64,000 nucleotides of DNA, taken from positions 86,659,169 to 86,723,168 of the forward strand of contig CM041292.1 of assembly GCA_023052935.1 (NCBI GenBank), read 5' to 3'. The position numbers were made by a program, and so were the translations under genes. The DNA is from Piezodorus guildinii. Its lineage: Eukaryota; Arthropoda; Insecta; Hemiptera; Pentatomidae. Positions 1-39,100 of the stretch are shown here, in pieces; the stretch's first letter is position 1; every line of letters begins with the position of its first letter. Below the pieces are notes generated by a model. The model searched no databases. It was not told where the DNA came from and saw nothing but the letters and a program-made list of their open reading frames with translations.

Positions 1-367
1 CTATTGTAATTAGTTTTTCATTGTCCCTGCTAATCGGGCTCAGCAACTTTAGAAGAAATATTCTAATTGCTTAGAAAGTTTATTTCGAACCAACATTGAA
101 GACAGATTCTTACCCAATTTTGGGATTGTTTTTTAAATAAGATTTTTAAAGCCCTTATTTCCTAACATTACAGACAAAGAATTAAGAGTGATTGAAGCAA
201 TGTTTGCTAGGAAAAATCTAAATAAACACTGTTATTTCTCGATTCATCACCTGATTCTAAGTGGCAGGAAGGGTTAATTGTTATCATTATATATTTTTTT
301 TTTCGTTATCAATAATTAATAAATATTACTATTGTTACCTGTAAATATTACTTATTTAGTTTATCAG
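1..367. other. Dynein intron (partial), no feature recognised
   Basis: AT-rich sequence before the first visible dynein exon. I see no open exon, repeat boundary or RNA gene. The preceding dynein exons lie upstream of the window. Confidence 0.5.
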
Positions 368-25586
<25,219 letters not shown>

Positions 25587-26275
25587 AGCTGTTATTCTAG
25601 TATAAAAGAGAACAAAAATAGAATTGTTTATTACAAAATAGCATTACAAATATATCACAATAAATAATTAAGAACACAAGTAATGAACATCTAGTAACGA
25701 ATCTTTTTTTTTTATCACTTTATACATCAACTGTACAACTATCATTCTGAACTTAAATAAACTACTAGTGAATCACATTTTCAATGTACAACACTTATCC
25801 CAAGTCTGATGGCATTTAAATAGTTTATAAAACTTTTTAATATTGGATGCCTTCTTAATTTAATCCTACAAAAGCCAATATTGAACGACAATAGTTCAAC
25901 TTGTATTATCAAAACATAACTCAAAATATTGTTAGCATAACATATCTGTAGAACTTCGATTATATCTATAACATAATTATTTTTGACTTTAATTGAACTA
26001 TTGACTTCTTAAAAAAAAATAATAAAAATGCTTCATTAGTTGCTTCCTTTAAATTAAATATTTTTAATCTTGTACAGATTTTATTTATGTTTCGAAATGA
26101 CCATGACTTTTTTATTCCAATTTATCTTTTTAAAAAGTAATCTTTCCACAAAGGATGGTATATCATGAACATTTATTAGCTTAATATTATAGACTTCACT
26201 CACACTTACACATATAGTTACACAATCACTAAACACTGTACACAGTTCGTAGACTCGCTCTTAATAGTTCTTTCC
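25587..26275. other. Convergent intergenic region between dynein and peroxidasin
   Basis: 689 bp hold both 3' UTRs. Signals of AATAAA type occur on the + strand near 25660 and on the - strand (TTTATT on the given strand) near 25626 and 26083. No other gene is seen. Confidence 0.7.
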
Positions 26276-26873
26276 TTAAGCACAAACAGGGCAGCACCTC
26301 CCTTCAACCTTTTGCTGGTTTTCACAATTAAGCTTGGCACACTGAATCCTTGTACAAGAGACCTGTACTCCCTGAAACATTAATATGTTAACTATGGTAT
26401 TGTTATTGTAAGAAACATGTGATGTTATTCTAATTTCATATTTTATCTGAGTTACCTGAATAAAATTGTTATGTATGTGATCTATTTTAATTTAAAAATA
26501 CGATAGTAAATGAGACTGTGATTGAAATTTTAAAGTAATTATAATTATTATTATAGCTAGTCATATAGATAATAAAGAAAAATTGTACTTAAATAAAACA
26601 AGATAACTGATTGGCATTTTAATTTTTTATTTATACATATTATTACCTGACATTCGCATAAAGTACAACTATCTTTCTGCCAAGTGTCTCCATCATGTCT
26701 TATATTGCCTTTATTATCACGACACTTAGCAGTCAAACCTTTCATTCTTCTTTTAAGAGACTTGACTGTTTTTTGGAGCTCCTCTACCATGTTTTCTAAG
26801 CCCTCCATTCGATCCTCCATTTCGCCATCAACTAAGCCTCTCCTACCTCTTGATGAAACATCATTTTCACAAT
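26276..26873 (-). CDS. Pxn: Peroxidasin coiled coil and VWC domain to stop
   Basis: Exon 26647-26873 has a dibasic RGRRGL segment, a heptad-like helix ([20 protein letters not shown]) and the start of VWC ([12 protein letters not shown]). Exon 26276-26371 gives [18 protein letters not shown] and GRCCPVCA, then TAA (26276-26278). Cysteine spacing is that of a VWC domain. The complete C-terminus is therefore in the window. Confidence 0.92.
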
Positions 26874-26974
26874 CTAATTAAACAGGATAAAATAATGTCT
26901 TAATAGTTTTCATTTGAAATATATAGAACATACTGTACTTATACTCTCTCTCTCTCTCTCTCCCTCTCTCATAT

Positions 26975-27035
<61 letters not shown>

Positions 27036-27100
27036 CATTAAGGTATGGAACATGATGTTATAATAAACGGTCTTTATGTTGGGTTACCATGTAAGGAAAA

Positions 27101-27133
<33 letters not shown>

Positions 27134-30100
27134 TTTTTTTTTTTTTATATTATATATATAATATATATTATAGATATAATAAAATATATAAATTTTTTAT
27201 ATTTAAATTTAATGAAAATAACAAAATTTTAAAATTAAGAAAAAGTTTCGAAAGTTTAAAATCCTAATTAGCCCCTGGGAGTCCTAGGATTTTTTATTGG
27301 GAGTGAAAAATCCTTAGATATGCCGTCCTTTAGAGGGGATGTAAAAAGGTGGTCCCCGAGCCTGTGCAATGTCAGGCACTTGTTAAAGATCCCTATCCTT
27401 ATAAACCTGGAAAGGAAAAATTTAGGACTCTCACTGTAGCATCGTCCAATTAGCATTACCATAAAGTGACGTTAAATAAACAACAAACTTCCTAATAATA
27501 CCTAATTAGCCATAATACTTAGTGTAAAGATATGGCTATCTATTAAATTTTAAGAGAATTATTCAACTTTACTAAAGGAGCTTTTAAATAAAAAATATTA
27601 ATATAATTATCATAAAAAGAAGTTGATCAAGATGTTTTATGGAACTTAAGTCCATATTGACGGAGAAAAAAAAAAAAAAATCTTTCAGCTTGCTAATTCA
27701 TTAAAGTAAACATACTTTATGCCTAAACGGGTTCAGGATGGAAAATGTAATATGCCACAATTTTTGTGTCAATATGATTTACAAAATACTACCTCCCCTT
27801 CTCTTATAGCATATTTATGGTATTATTCTGGTTTCATTGTGAGAAACAATAGGACTGTGAAATGGAATGCACCCAAACAAAATTTTGAAAATAATATTTA
27901 TCAACTTAAAAGCCCTTCATATTATTAATAGATAATTTATATGCCAAAGTGAACTTAATTATTATTTTGGAGTAAAAAAATAATCTTAACCGTTAGTACA
28001 TTTCCTTTGGCAATTTTGCATTATAAATATTCCTAAAACATTGTTCTTAAAAAATAAGCTGAAAAAGCTTCAGTACTTTCTCATATCTTAATTACTTATT
28101 GATATACTTTAACTCTTACCTTCACATTCATACCAGAACCTTAAATCGATTTCAGGGAGGTCCTCACAGTTTCACAATTGAAGGAATTGTTTTTCAGGTA
28201 TAATAAAAACATTTGGAGAAATAGCTGTAATATTGTCACCATTATCGCAAAGGATTCTGGCTAATGAGCTTTGTTTAATCTGAGTCAGTTGTGCAGGTTT
28301 GAATGTAGCTGGATTTTCATACCAAAATCTGAAAAGTGTTTTCATAATCAATGAGTTAATTACATATGACAACAAATTTCTTTCAATATTACATACAACC
28401 CATTCCTATTGCAATCTGCATTTTTTTCTAAATATTGAATGTTTTATTAATTTAAGCTATATGTTCATCCTATTAATATTATTAATTCGATTTAAAACCC
28501 TTACATTCCCAATTAATGGCATAATAAATAGTTTATTTACTGGTCTTCACCTCATTCTAGCCTAACTTAAGATTTATTCTATTGTTTCATTTTTAAATAT
28601 TCTTTATTGTACATATAACAAATCAAAGTCGGACCTGGCTTAAGCATGCTGCTAATAATTACTGACATGATTGATTACTGTAATCTTCCAAGTGTTAAAT
28701 TTAAAAAATATATTATGTACCTATCTCCATCTCTTATTCTTCTGAATTGTTCAGTTAGAATGCATCGGAAAGTAGGTCCCATTTTTGCTCCTTCAAATTG
28801 GTCTTCAAGAATACCACCAACAAAAATATCAATGTTTCCTTGATAAAAAGTACAATAAAATTAGACCATCTAATTATTAAATATTCATAAAATTAATAAT
28901 AAATATGCTTATATTTTCTAAACCTACTTGGATCTCCATACAACTTTTGCAATTTAGCCCTAATCTCTGGATCTGAAATTTCATTTTTCAAATCATCAAA
29001 AGTTTCTGCTGAAGATAAATTGCATAGTTTCCTGTATTCATTATAAAAAGGTATGCCATGATCTCTGGAACGCTGCACATTCATCGAAGCAAGATCTAAA
29101 GCAACTGCATGGAATGATGTGAATAAATGATCAGTAAGTTCATTATTTAAATTTTGATTTGGCATTTTCTTTTTGGCTGCGGTTGCCCACATTCCTCTCA
29201 TAAGGGCATCTACACCTCCTTCTTCAATTACCCTCCAGGGTGAAAAGAATGCTCTCCCCAAAGGCAGATCACCCTTTACAAATAAAATAAAATATTTGTA
29301 AATAGTGTAATTATTTCCAACAATTATCAATGTATGATTATAAAATTACTTCTGGAATTGTTTTGAAGTTACTATCAAGACGTGCAAGAACTGGGTTGAT
29401 TAATGTATGACCAAACCTTAAGCTGAAGTTGCGAATTCATTTGAAATACCTGGATCAATATTTGGATTATATCCTTGGTAACTACCTACTATTTCCACTC
29501 CTGCAAACAAATTTACTTGTTGTTATTCACGCAAATGTTTATGTTATTCTTTAGTTTAATCTATGAATTTTACCCTTGTCTCCTAAAACATGAGGGAGCC
29601 AATGTTGAAATGTGATGTGTTGCATTTGTGCTCCTACAATTTTACGTGCTTCATGAAATATGGTATTTCCTGTCCAATGAGGGTTGATTTTCTTTAACTC
29701 TGTTGCAATTCGGTTGTGTTCTCGGAGCCAGATTGTGTGCATAGCCACTAAACTAATCTATAAAGTAAAATACATCAATAATTATTTGAGCTTTTATTAA
29801 CTGAATAAAGAAGCAACATTGTGTTATGCTAATTGGTTTGTTTAGCGTTTCTACTAAATAACAAATAAAAATGAGTAAAAAAAAATATATATATTTATTG
29901 AAATTTACAAATTTATCAAAATAATTATATAATATTAATTAGAGAAAATATTAAATAATTACATGATACACATGTAGAGAAACTACCCATTTGCAGTGCT
30001 ACAAAATATATTACATATCTGAATGGTCATCTTACTTTCAGACTCCTCAGAAGATTATCACGAATCAAAGACGAGGCTAGGATTAAAAAACTCAAGTCTC

Positions 30101-33100
30101 TTAAGAATAACAAGAATGTTACAAATAAAGATAGCACACCTGGCCAGAATTCATTAAATATATTGAATTATATACAAACTTAATTATCTAGTGGGTTATA
30201 GAATTTGCCATGAAAGGGATCGTAAAAGGTTAAGGCCAAATCTGGAACATCAAGGTCATTATGGATGAGTATATTTGTGATAAAGTAAGGAGAATTGACG
30301 ATTTTATGAAGGATTTTGAATTTTAGGTTTTGGATACAATAAGAATTATTTGTAGGTGGAAATAATCAGGAGTCATCTTTTTTTTAAATATTTTAATGTT
30401 TCCAACGTTTAGGCTCAAGCTTGTGAGCCATCATCAGGGCACAAATGGGAAATGTCAGAAAAATTAAAATATTAAAAAAAAAGTCTCACTCCTGATTATT
30501 TCCACCTATAAAGAATTTGTATTGTATCCAAAACCTAAAATTCAAAATCCTTCATAAAATAATTTCTACAGTCGACTATACATCCTCAATAAGAATTCTT
30601 TGGTTTATTAGAGCCCCAATTCGCAACTCCATGAATCCAAGTTGGCCTCATGATTATCATGTAAATAAGCCTTTTGTAGTAAAGCGGAATGTTTCTTAAA
30701 CGTTAACCACTAGGCTCATTTTCGGAAGTGGAAGATCTGAGTATTTTTCAAACTAAAATGTATGCTCATATTGTTCAATTGATAGTTCTGAAAATAAATT
30801 CAATTTTAATTATCATTCCTTCTCAACATCATTGTATTTTGTTTATAGGTACTAGTGTTAGATCTTTAAGATACAATTAAAAAAAATCTCAATAACTTAT
30901 GTGAATCATGCCATCATTTAAATTTTTATTAGAATCGACTCAAACTTTTGCCATGATGAACTGGCTAAACCTGTAAGTTTTTAATGTAAGTTAGATGTCT
31001 CTGATACTTTAAGATTGCTTTGAAAATGCTGACCTGTTCATTTACTCTTATATCTCCTGCCAAGAAACAACCTGCTTCATGTTCAGTTGGGTCTCTTCTG
31101 CAATCCACCTCTTGGAATCCAGCCACTGGTAATAGAGGCTTTCCTGACTCAGTGTCTATTCCAACACGAAGAAGACCAAGATCCTGCGTATAGTCTCTCA
31201 AAAGAATGCTCCTGTTGTCATGAAAGCCATATACCTTAAAACAGGAAATTGAATTCGCAATGTGACTATATTTTTGGTCTGGAAGAATAGAAAAAATGTT
31301 AATTACCTGAGTTGCATCAATGAATGCTGTTAGTTGATTAATCTGCTCTCTTTGTTGGATTTTATTAAAAAATATAGAAGTCATCCCTGAACCACATATT
31401 GCACTAGATCGTATAAAATCCATGCACCTTCTGCTCTTTATTCGTGGATCATCATGGTCAGCCTATAAAACAAGAGGAACCAGTTATAAAAGTTTATTTG
31501 AAATACTTTTTGTAAAACAGTAACTACTATCTTTCAATTTAACTTGGCCAGATCTTATTATTGGATATTGAAAAAATGTAATATAGTTAAGAAAAATATT
31601 CATAACAATATAGAAATAAAATTTGGAGAAAACATATAGACATCCCTCCTGTAAATTTCAACTAACTTTTAACTTAGGTGTTAACTTTTTTATTTATTTT
31701 TGATTTGCTTGGAAAGTAAAGAAATTCAGAATGATATGGTTTAAAAACTAAATTTTGAATCTATTGGTGAATAGAGAAACTACCCATGGGCAGCACTCCA
31801 TTCATTATTAAGGATGAAAGTGAAATTTCTGACGAAACTAATTGTGAATGATAGACTGATCTGCATCAATCTGAATATATGTTTAGATTTAGGGACACTC
31901 TTGGAGATAGTGGTACTGATCCTTGATATTGATTAATCTTAACATTTTACATGTTATTACCATTAAATTTACTATTAATTATTTTCCTTAATTAATGTTA
32001 TAAGATGATGAAAGTTTAAAATTCCAATACTTGCAAAGATACATCAGTACAAAATGTAAATTTCGCAGCATGTATTATTCTCTATTTCTGACTAACCTCC
32101 ATTGGAAAACATGGAGGTGTAGCTTTACAAGTTTTTTTACAGTCCACTCCTTCCCAACTTTCTGCAGTTGTTGAGGGTATAGCATGGTCCAAATCATGAT
32201 CCAAAAACTGACCCCATTGCATGACCATATGTGATATTTTGTCATCCTTGGTAATATTTTCTGTCCTGATTAATTCTAGTGAAACTTTCCTAGCACTTGG
32301 CAACAAAAATCCATTATACAGACGGTTTTTATCCCAACCTATAAAATGGGAAAGTTTTATACAAAAAAATAGGAATAAATTATTAACACTATCAGTTATA
32401 CTTCAGTTAATGCATTGTACATACCTACTGGATTACTAAAACCATTTTCGTATATAGGCTTTATTAATCTCCTGAATGCAGTATGAGCAGCCCCCCAATG
32501 AGGATGTTGTAAGTTGTTACATGTGCCATCTATGGTACGATACTTATTATGAAAACATAAGTCACTGCAATTTGCTTTGAGCTGTTCCATACAGCCAGAC
32601 ATCCTTGCAATCAACTGTAGTTGATCAGAAGTTAGAACATCTTCGTAGTGAAAATCTATCAGAAATATCTTAATTAACAAATGATAAATCATGCTACGAA
32701 AGAATGTTAGAGGCATTATTTTGTACTTATGCATTTATTTTTACCTTCAGTGTTGTTAAAATGTATTCCGCTAGCTATATGTTTCCTAATATTAATTAAT
32801 GTATTTTCATATATATCTGCGGCTCTTACGACAGATCTTGCTTTTTCATCAGGATATCTATTTCAATGAACTCATTATTAAAGAAACATTAAATTAAAAT
32901 ACATAATAAATACAGTGAGTAAAAACAGCATGTGTTACCTTAATACTCTCATTAAAAAGCTTGGAGATTGTGGAGCTTTCTTTGAAAAGAAAGCTTCAAT
33001 TGTTGAATTGACTGCTTTGTCAACAGTTCTCTTAGCATCTTCCAAAGCTGATAACACTAAATTGTCTCCAATTCCTGATGAACTGTCTGTAAGGTGATAA

Positions 33101-36100
33101 AAAAATATTTAATTTGGAAGAAATAAATAGATTAAAATGACTCTTTTGATGATATATAATAATCATAGTAGTATCAATAATAAGGGGCCTGTAGTGTTTT
33201 CATAAATAGCGGCCTCCATACCAGAGAATTTATTTTTTGTACAACTTTTTATCATCGAAAATTTAAAAAAATATAATATTTAATAGTTTTATTTAATATT
33301 TCATAAGCTACTCTCAATAAGTAAAAAGTTAATTGAATTCCACAACGCTCTGCAAAACAAAAGTTACCCATCCCTCAATTAGGAGCTGGATCCATGGATC
33401 CAAATTAATAGAACTAGATATATGTAAAAGAGTGATCTTATAAATAAGTATATAATTTATTTTATGAATATAAAGTATCAAGATTGAAAATATTTGCCTA
33501 CGTGCTAGGGGTTATTATACTTTTTGTAATTTAATTTTTAGTAAAGAGAAAAATAATTTTGAGTGGCATGAAAATGCAAATGTATCATTTAAACAAAGCT
33601 GTGCATTAAAAATTCCTTTGGTAAAACAGTATTTTACCTTCAACTGTAAGAGTTGCATGAACAGAAATTTCTCCATGCTCATTTGTTGCAGTGCACCTAT
33701 AGATTCCACCATCTGATGGGGTAATATTGTAGATACGAAGACTTCCCACTGGAAACACCCTGATTCAAAATAATATTGATAGTGATGAATAATGAAAGTA
33801 ATTAGCTGAATATTTTTTTACAATATAAATATAAAATACCTGTGTGTTTCATCAAGCTCAATGGGATCACCATTTTTAAACCATTGGATGGCAGGATAAG
33901 GTTCGCCTTGAGCTTTGCAGGGAAGCTCAACCGAAGTACCGAGGTGTGCTGCAATAGGATAGGGAATGTGAACGAAAGTGGGGGGCCTTGGTCCATCAAG
34001 TCTTACCCTCACCTCACCGTTCCCTTCTGCTGTTCCTAAAATGCTCTGAGCCAAGCAGGTATAAAGCCCACCATCACTTGAAGTAGCTCTTGTAATTGTA
34101 ACTTCTGTGACTTGAACAAGATAAATAAGACATTAAATATTATCTACTTTTTATTGATAAACTAAAAATTACTTAAGTTAATGATGTCAAAATAATGATT
34201 TTAACTACTGATAGAGAGATCAATAAACTTTCTTAACAAACATGATATATGAATTCAATTTTTAAGACTAAACTAATAAGTTGGTAAAAGTACAGTTACT
34301 TACAATTCTCATTAAATGTTATCCTCTCATTTGGTTGAAGGCTTGTAGCGTTTTTGAACCACGTGATTGTAGGCTCTGGTTTACCTCTAGCTTCACATCT
34401 TAATTTGATTGTTTCTCCACTTTTAACATATTGACTCTCTGGGAGTATAGTTAGTCTAGGAGGGGCTAAACATTGAACAATATATGAATCCAGAGATAAA
34501 TATTATATAATAACTGTAAGTAGGAAAAAACAATGAAAGCATTTATTTATAAATAAAATATTTAGAACAAAAAAATTAAACATTAAAAAAACATTTTGTC
34601 AATCATTCCTTAACAAAGCCATAGAATTAATTATAAATACTACCAACATATTTTTAGAATCAAAAAAAAAAAAAAAACTCCTCTGTACAGTCAAAAATAA
34701 TCTAAAAACAAAAGTTACACTTATTATATTATATGTATTGAATAGACAAGATTCCCTTAAATTACAACATATCTATAGGTTATTTTTCAAGTATGATTTG
34801 AAAAATAAATTAAACTAACTAAAAAATTGTATTTATGGGTCCATCAAGGGATATAATTGATCTAATGTATATAATGACAATCTACTCACATTAATTGAAC
34901 TTCACTTTATACTAATATGTCATGTAGGCTTATTTTGTTTTTTAATATATATTTATATTGCTATAAATTATCATATATTTTTATACTTTTTTGTTATGAA
35001 TTTTAAATGTTTTAAACATGCCACTTAAAATAAAAATACCATCAACATACTGAAAAAACTGCCATCCCAAACATATCAGATGGTCATCGACTTCTTTCAG
35101 AGGGATCAATGAAATTGGTCCATTGCCTACTAGAAAAGGCAGATAGCTCTGGCATACAGTTACTAAACCAATATGTTGGTAGAATGGTTGGCTGGTAGAC
35201 TGGCATTTAACCTTCTTTGTAGAAAATGATTTATATGAATGAAAATCAAAGAGAAGCTAATTGAATAAACAACTATTCATTACCTCATTAGTTATATTAT
35301 TTGTTATACGAAGGAGTTGGCCTTTAATTATCTTCTATAAATAGATTTTAAAATATTAAATGATTCCCAAAAGTAAATTATTTATTTATGATAAAAAAAA
35401 TAATTTGAAAAGAGAACGGATTTGCAATGAACAGTTGCTTTGTAATTAGTAAGGTTCATCCCAGGAGTAAATGTTTATCATTAACCATATCTCTTGACCA
35501 CCACCAGCGAATTCATCGGAGCAGGCTGTAAGGATTTTTAAGACATTTTAATGTTTATTTCAGAGGGTTTGTGTTATAATTTAGTTTTATGTGGAACATT
35601 AAATAAAAATTAAATAAATTTCTTTTATATACATGAGCATCAGGTATTGTGATCATGTGTACTTCAGATCGAGGATGGTGAATATTATCTATATTTAGTT
35701 TTCGCTTTTAAATAGTGTGGAGTCAACATAGCCTTTATATTTATTTTCCAAACTGAAAATTATATTTTAGGAAAACCAATCAAATTAAATAAAATATTAC
35801 CAGTTACAGTTAACTGAGCTTTTGCTTCTAGTCTTCCACTAGAAGTTTCAACAATGCAAGTGTAGCTGGCAGCATCTTCAGGTGTTACAGATTGTAGGGT
35901 AAGAGTACCTTCAGCGGAGACTGGCAGTGATACTGGGGTGCCATTTCGAACCCAAGTTGCTTGGCCACCACTCACGGAGCATTCTAGTTGTACAGTGTCA
36001 CCTTCCCTTGCTACTTGATCTTTTGGTTTGCGACTCCACTCTGCTACTCCTTTAAATATTTTAAATTTCATTAATCCAAGTTAAAATGAATAAGTGAGAA

Positions 36101-39100
36101 AAATGATAAACAATAAATTGATTTATTTTTATAAATTTACTATAATAATTTTGATAAAGAAATAAGATATAGTTGAATGTTTTGTTTATTCAGGCAATAA
36201 GCTGTAAGAACAATATCTGGTACAAAGTTGTAAATTTTTCTCTAAAGCTCAATAATTAATGGTATAAAAAAAGGTAACATTTTAACATAGCATAAATAAA
36301 TAACAGTTTTTTCTTATTTCTTATCATTACTTAGAAAGTCATCGATCATTAAAACATTTGATGATAATCTTTGTTGAAACATTTTCCTATTGTTTTAGAA
36401 AAAAACCCAAAAAAAAACGAGGTTTTAGTAAATTAAAGATTGATGTTTGACTATCTGACCAATTTATTCTCAGATTTAGAAAACAGATTTTGTTTTAAAG
36501 CAATTAATACCTGAAGCTTGATGAAAGAGAGTTTTAGCAGCTTGAGACTTTGTAACACCATTAGGTGACTTCACCATACATTCATAGACACCCATATCGG
36601 AATCTGTCATCGATGAAACAATGAGGGTTCCATCTTCTTTTATCGAGTACTTCGGATTTGATGTGTCAATTTCATTGCTGCAACATTGTTACTGTGTGAA
36701 TGGTAATTATGAATATTATTTATCAGATTATGACATTTGTATAGATTTCATATATATCCCAAATATATGTATATAAAATAAGAAGTTTTTATTTTGTGAT
36801 AAAATCTTCTATAATGTTATATCATTATATCTTCTAATTATAATATGGTATATAAAACTAACAGAAATCTTTATTGTGATAGATGCCATGAACCCAATTT
36901 GTGCTATGAGCCTCTAGAGTGGTTGAGCAAGTAGACAGGGTACTTCCTGTTGCATATTGGAGAGAATGGTGTCTGGTGTATGCATAATATTTTTGGATTC
37001 TGGCTCACTGCTCCGGTGAAAATATTTTTTACTAAAGCTAACTTCTAATGCTCAAGCAGTTAATTTTGTAGCCAATGCAGCACAAGTTATTGATTTAATA
37101 AAATAAAAATGAAACCATAAAAAATAAGTTATTTTAACGCATTGGTACTTCAAGAATTGTTTGTGAAATTTGGCTAATGTGAAGATCATACTCATATTAT
37201 GTTCCTAATTGTTGAAGGGGAGGGGGAGGAGAGGGGAGAAAGAGATGATGCTTTGCATAGTCCCTTTCGCCAATCCATATCCTTAAATATGAAATATTTA
37301 TTTTGCCTTGAAATTTGTTTGGTTAAGAACAAAAGATGTCTTTAAGTTATCTGAATAATTTTACTTTCACTTACCTATGTATGAAATATATGGTGAGGGA
37401 AAGTACTGCAATCGTGAACATTTTCGAATCAGTTTTCGACGGAATACACGTTTTAGGGTCAGCTGTGTCCTAATGACCAAGTCCCGAATAAAGGTCCGTG
37501 TGTGTGGTAATTCTAGCTCAAAAACGAAAAGTCGTATTTTATACAACTGATATAAACTTCCTTAGATGTATAACAAAATTAAGAAAGTTGACAACGTATA
37601 AAATAATTTAAGTTTAGAGATACGTATAACTGTGGAATGATGTATATAAACTGACAATAATTAAATATTGGTAATTTTAAAATGTCTTTCTTTCATTTAT
37701 TAAACCAATATATTCATGTACAGGTGACAACTGTAATTCCTCTTCTAGCCCGAAGGCATTTAGTTATCATCGTATGAAAAAGCTTACAAGTTCAAAACGT
37801 AAAGAAATAAAAATGTTATTATCGCAAATGATTAATGAATTAACGGTAAATGAGACATTTTAGAAGAGAAGTGACAAATATAAATATTTCTGCTTCAAAT
37901 CCAGTATCTGCAATTTGTAAGCGGAGATCAAATAAAGCAAGTTGTTATTTATCTGCGTGTGGCTCGTGGGCTGGATCCTAGGTGATTAATGGCTTCGGAT
38001 CTGACCCACTGGAACCAACAGATGGCGATGTTTGTTTTTGACGACGCTTTCACCATACATATTGTGAAAATAAAGTTTCCACTTAAACATACCCTCAAGC
38101 TCTTTTCTTTTTTTAAATTTTATCGAATAATGAAATAAATATTCGGAAAATAAATATAAACATTTAAACAAAGAGAGTTACCTCACAGAACAGAATAATT
38201 AGGATTTTTCTTAGTAGTCACATTAATCACCCAAGAATATACTTCACCAACTACAATTTTAGTAAATAAAAAACTTTGGCATCCAAATATCAAGCTAATT
38301 AATAATTTCATAGAAAAACACATTGGAATACGTTCATCAGCATGTGCAGATGAGCTTGAGTTTTTGTATCAGTGATACACGTACTTTTATCATCGCTTGT
38401 AAAAAGTGGATTTAATTTTTTTTAATTCTTATTTTAATTATCGTAAGGTAACATAAACTTGGACGAAATTGATATTTATTCTTCATCCATCCATTCAGAT
38501 ATATCCTTATTCGAGGATTATAACAATATAAGACTCCATGAGAAATAAGGTTTCCTATTCCATTAGAAAAAAGAAAAAACAAGTATACTTGTACAACCCA
38601 TGAAAGGTAGACGAAGTATAGTTTTTGGGGTAGGCGTTACATAAGATTCAGTACTTATAGAGATTTGCACATTTTCCTGGCCAAGGACCGTGTAAGAAGG
38701 TGATTAGGCCATGATTCACACCTAGCCGCCAGGTTTTTCCATCGGATACCCACTTTATAGAGACTGGGTATGTCCCACGAGGATCTCCATGCACCACAGT
38801 TGAAATAACAGAATAAACAATGCTGCCACAGACGGGGTTCGAGCCCGAGATCTAGAGAACAGTAGGACAGTGCTCTACCCACTAGACCACACCGCTCCCT
38901 TTTCCATCGAAATGAGATATATAAAACACTATTGGGGACCAGAGTAAGCCTAGACACACCTTCGATGATAGTTTTGTCCAAAAATATTTAATGAAGTGGC
39001 CTGGACTAACTTTTGAATGATTGACACATGTCAACCTATCTGTCTGGCTAATTGGCTGAAGATCTCGGTTCACTAAACATAAACAGAACAGCAGTGGAGA

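Noticed and set aside
26684..26881. Open frame on the + strand opposite the VWC exon
   Set aside because: Antisense shadow of the peroxidasin exon 26647-26873; no independent features.
28646..28843. Open frame on the + strand near the peroxidasin C-terminal exons
   Set aside because: Antisense shadow of exon 28721-28838.
38819..38899. tRNA gene on the - strand
   Set aside because: No matching 3' acceptor strand; continues into a long non-tRNA body as SINEs do.
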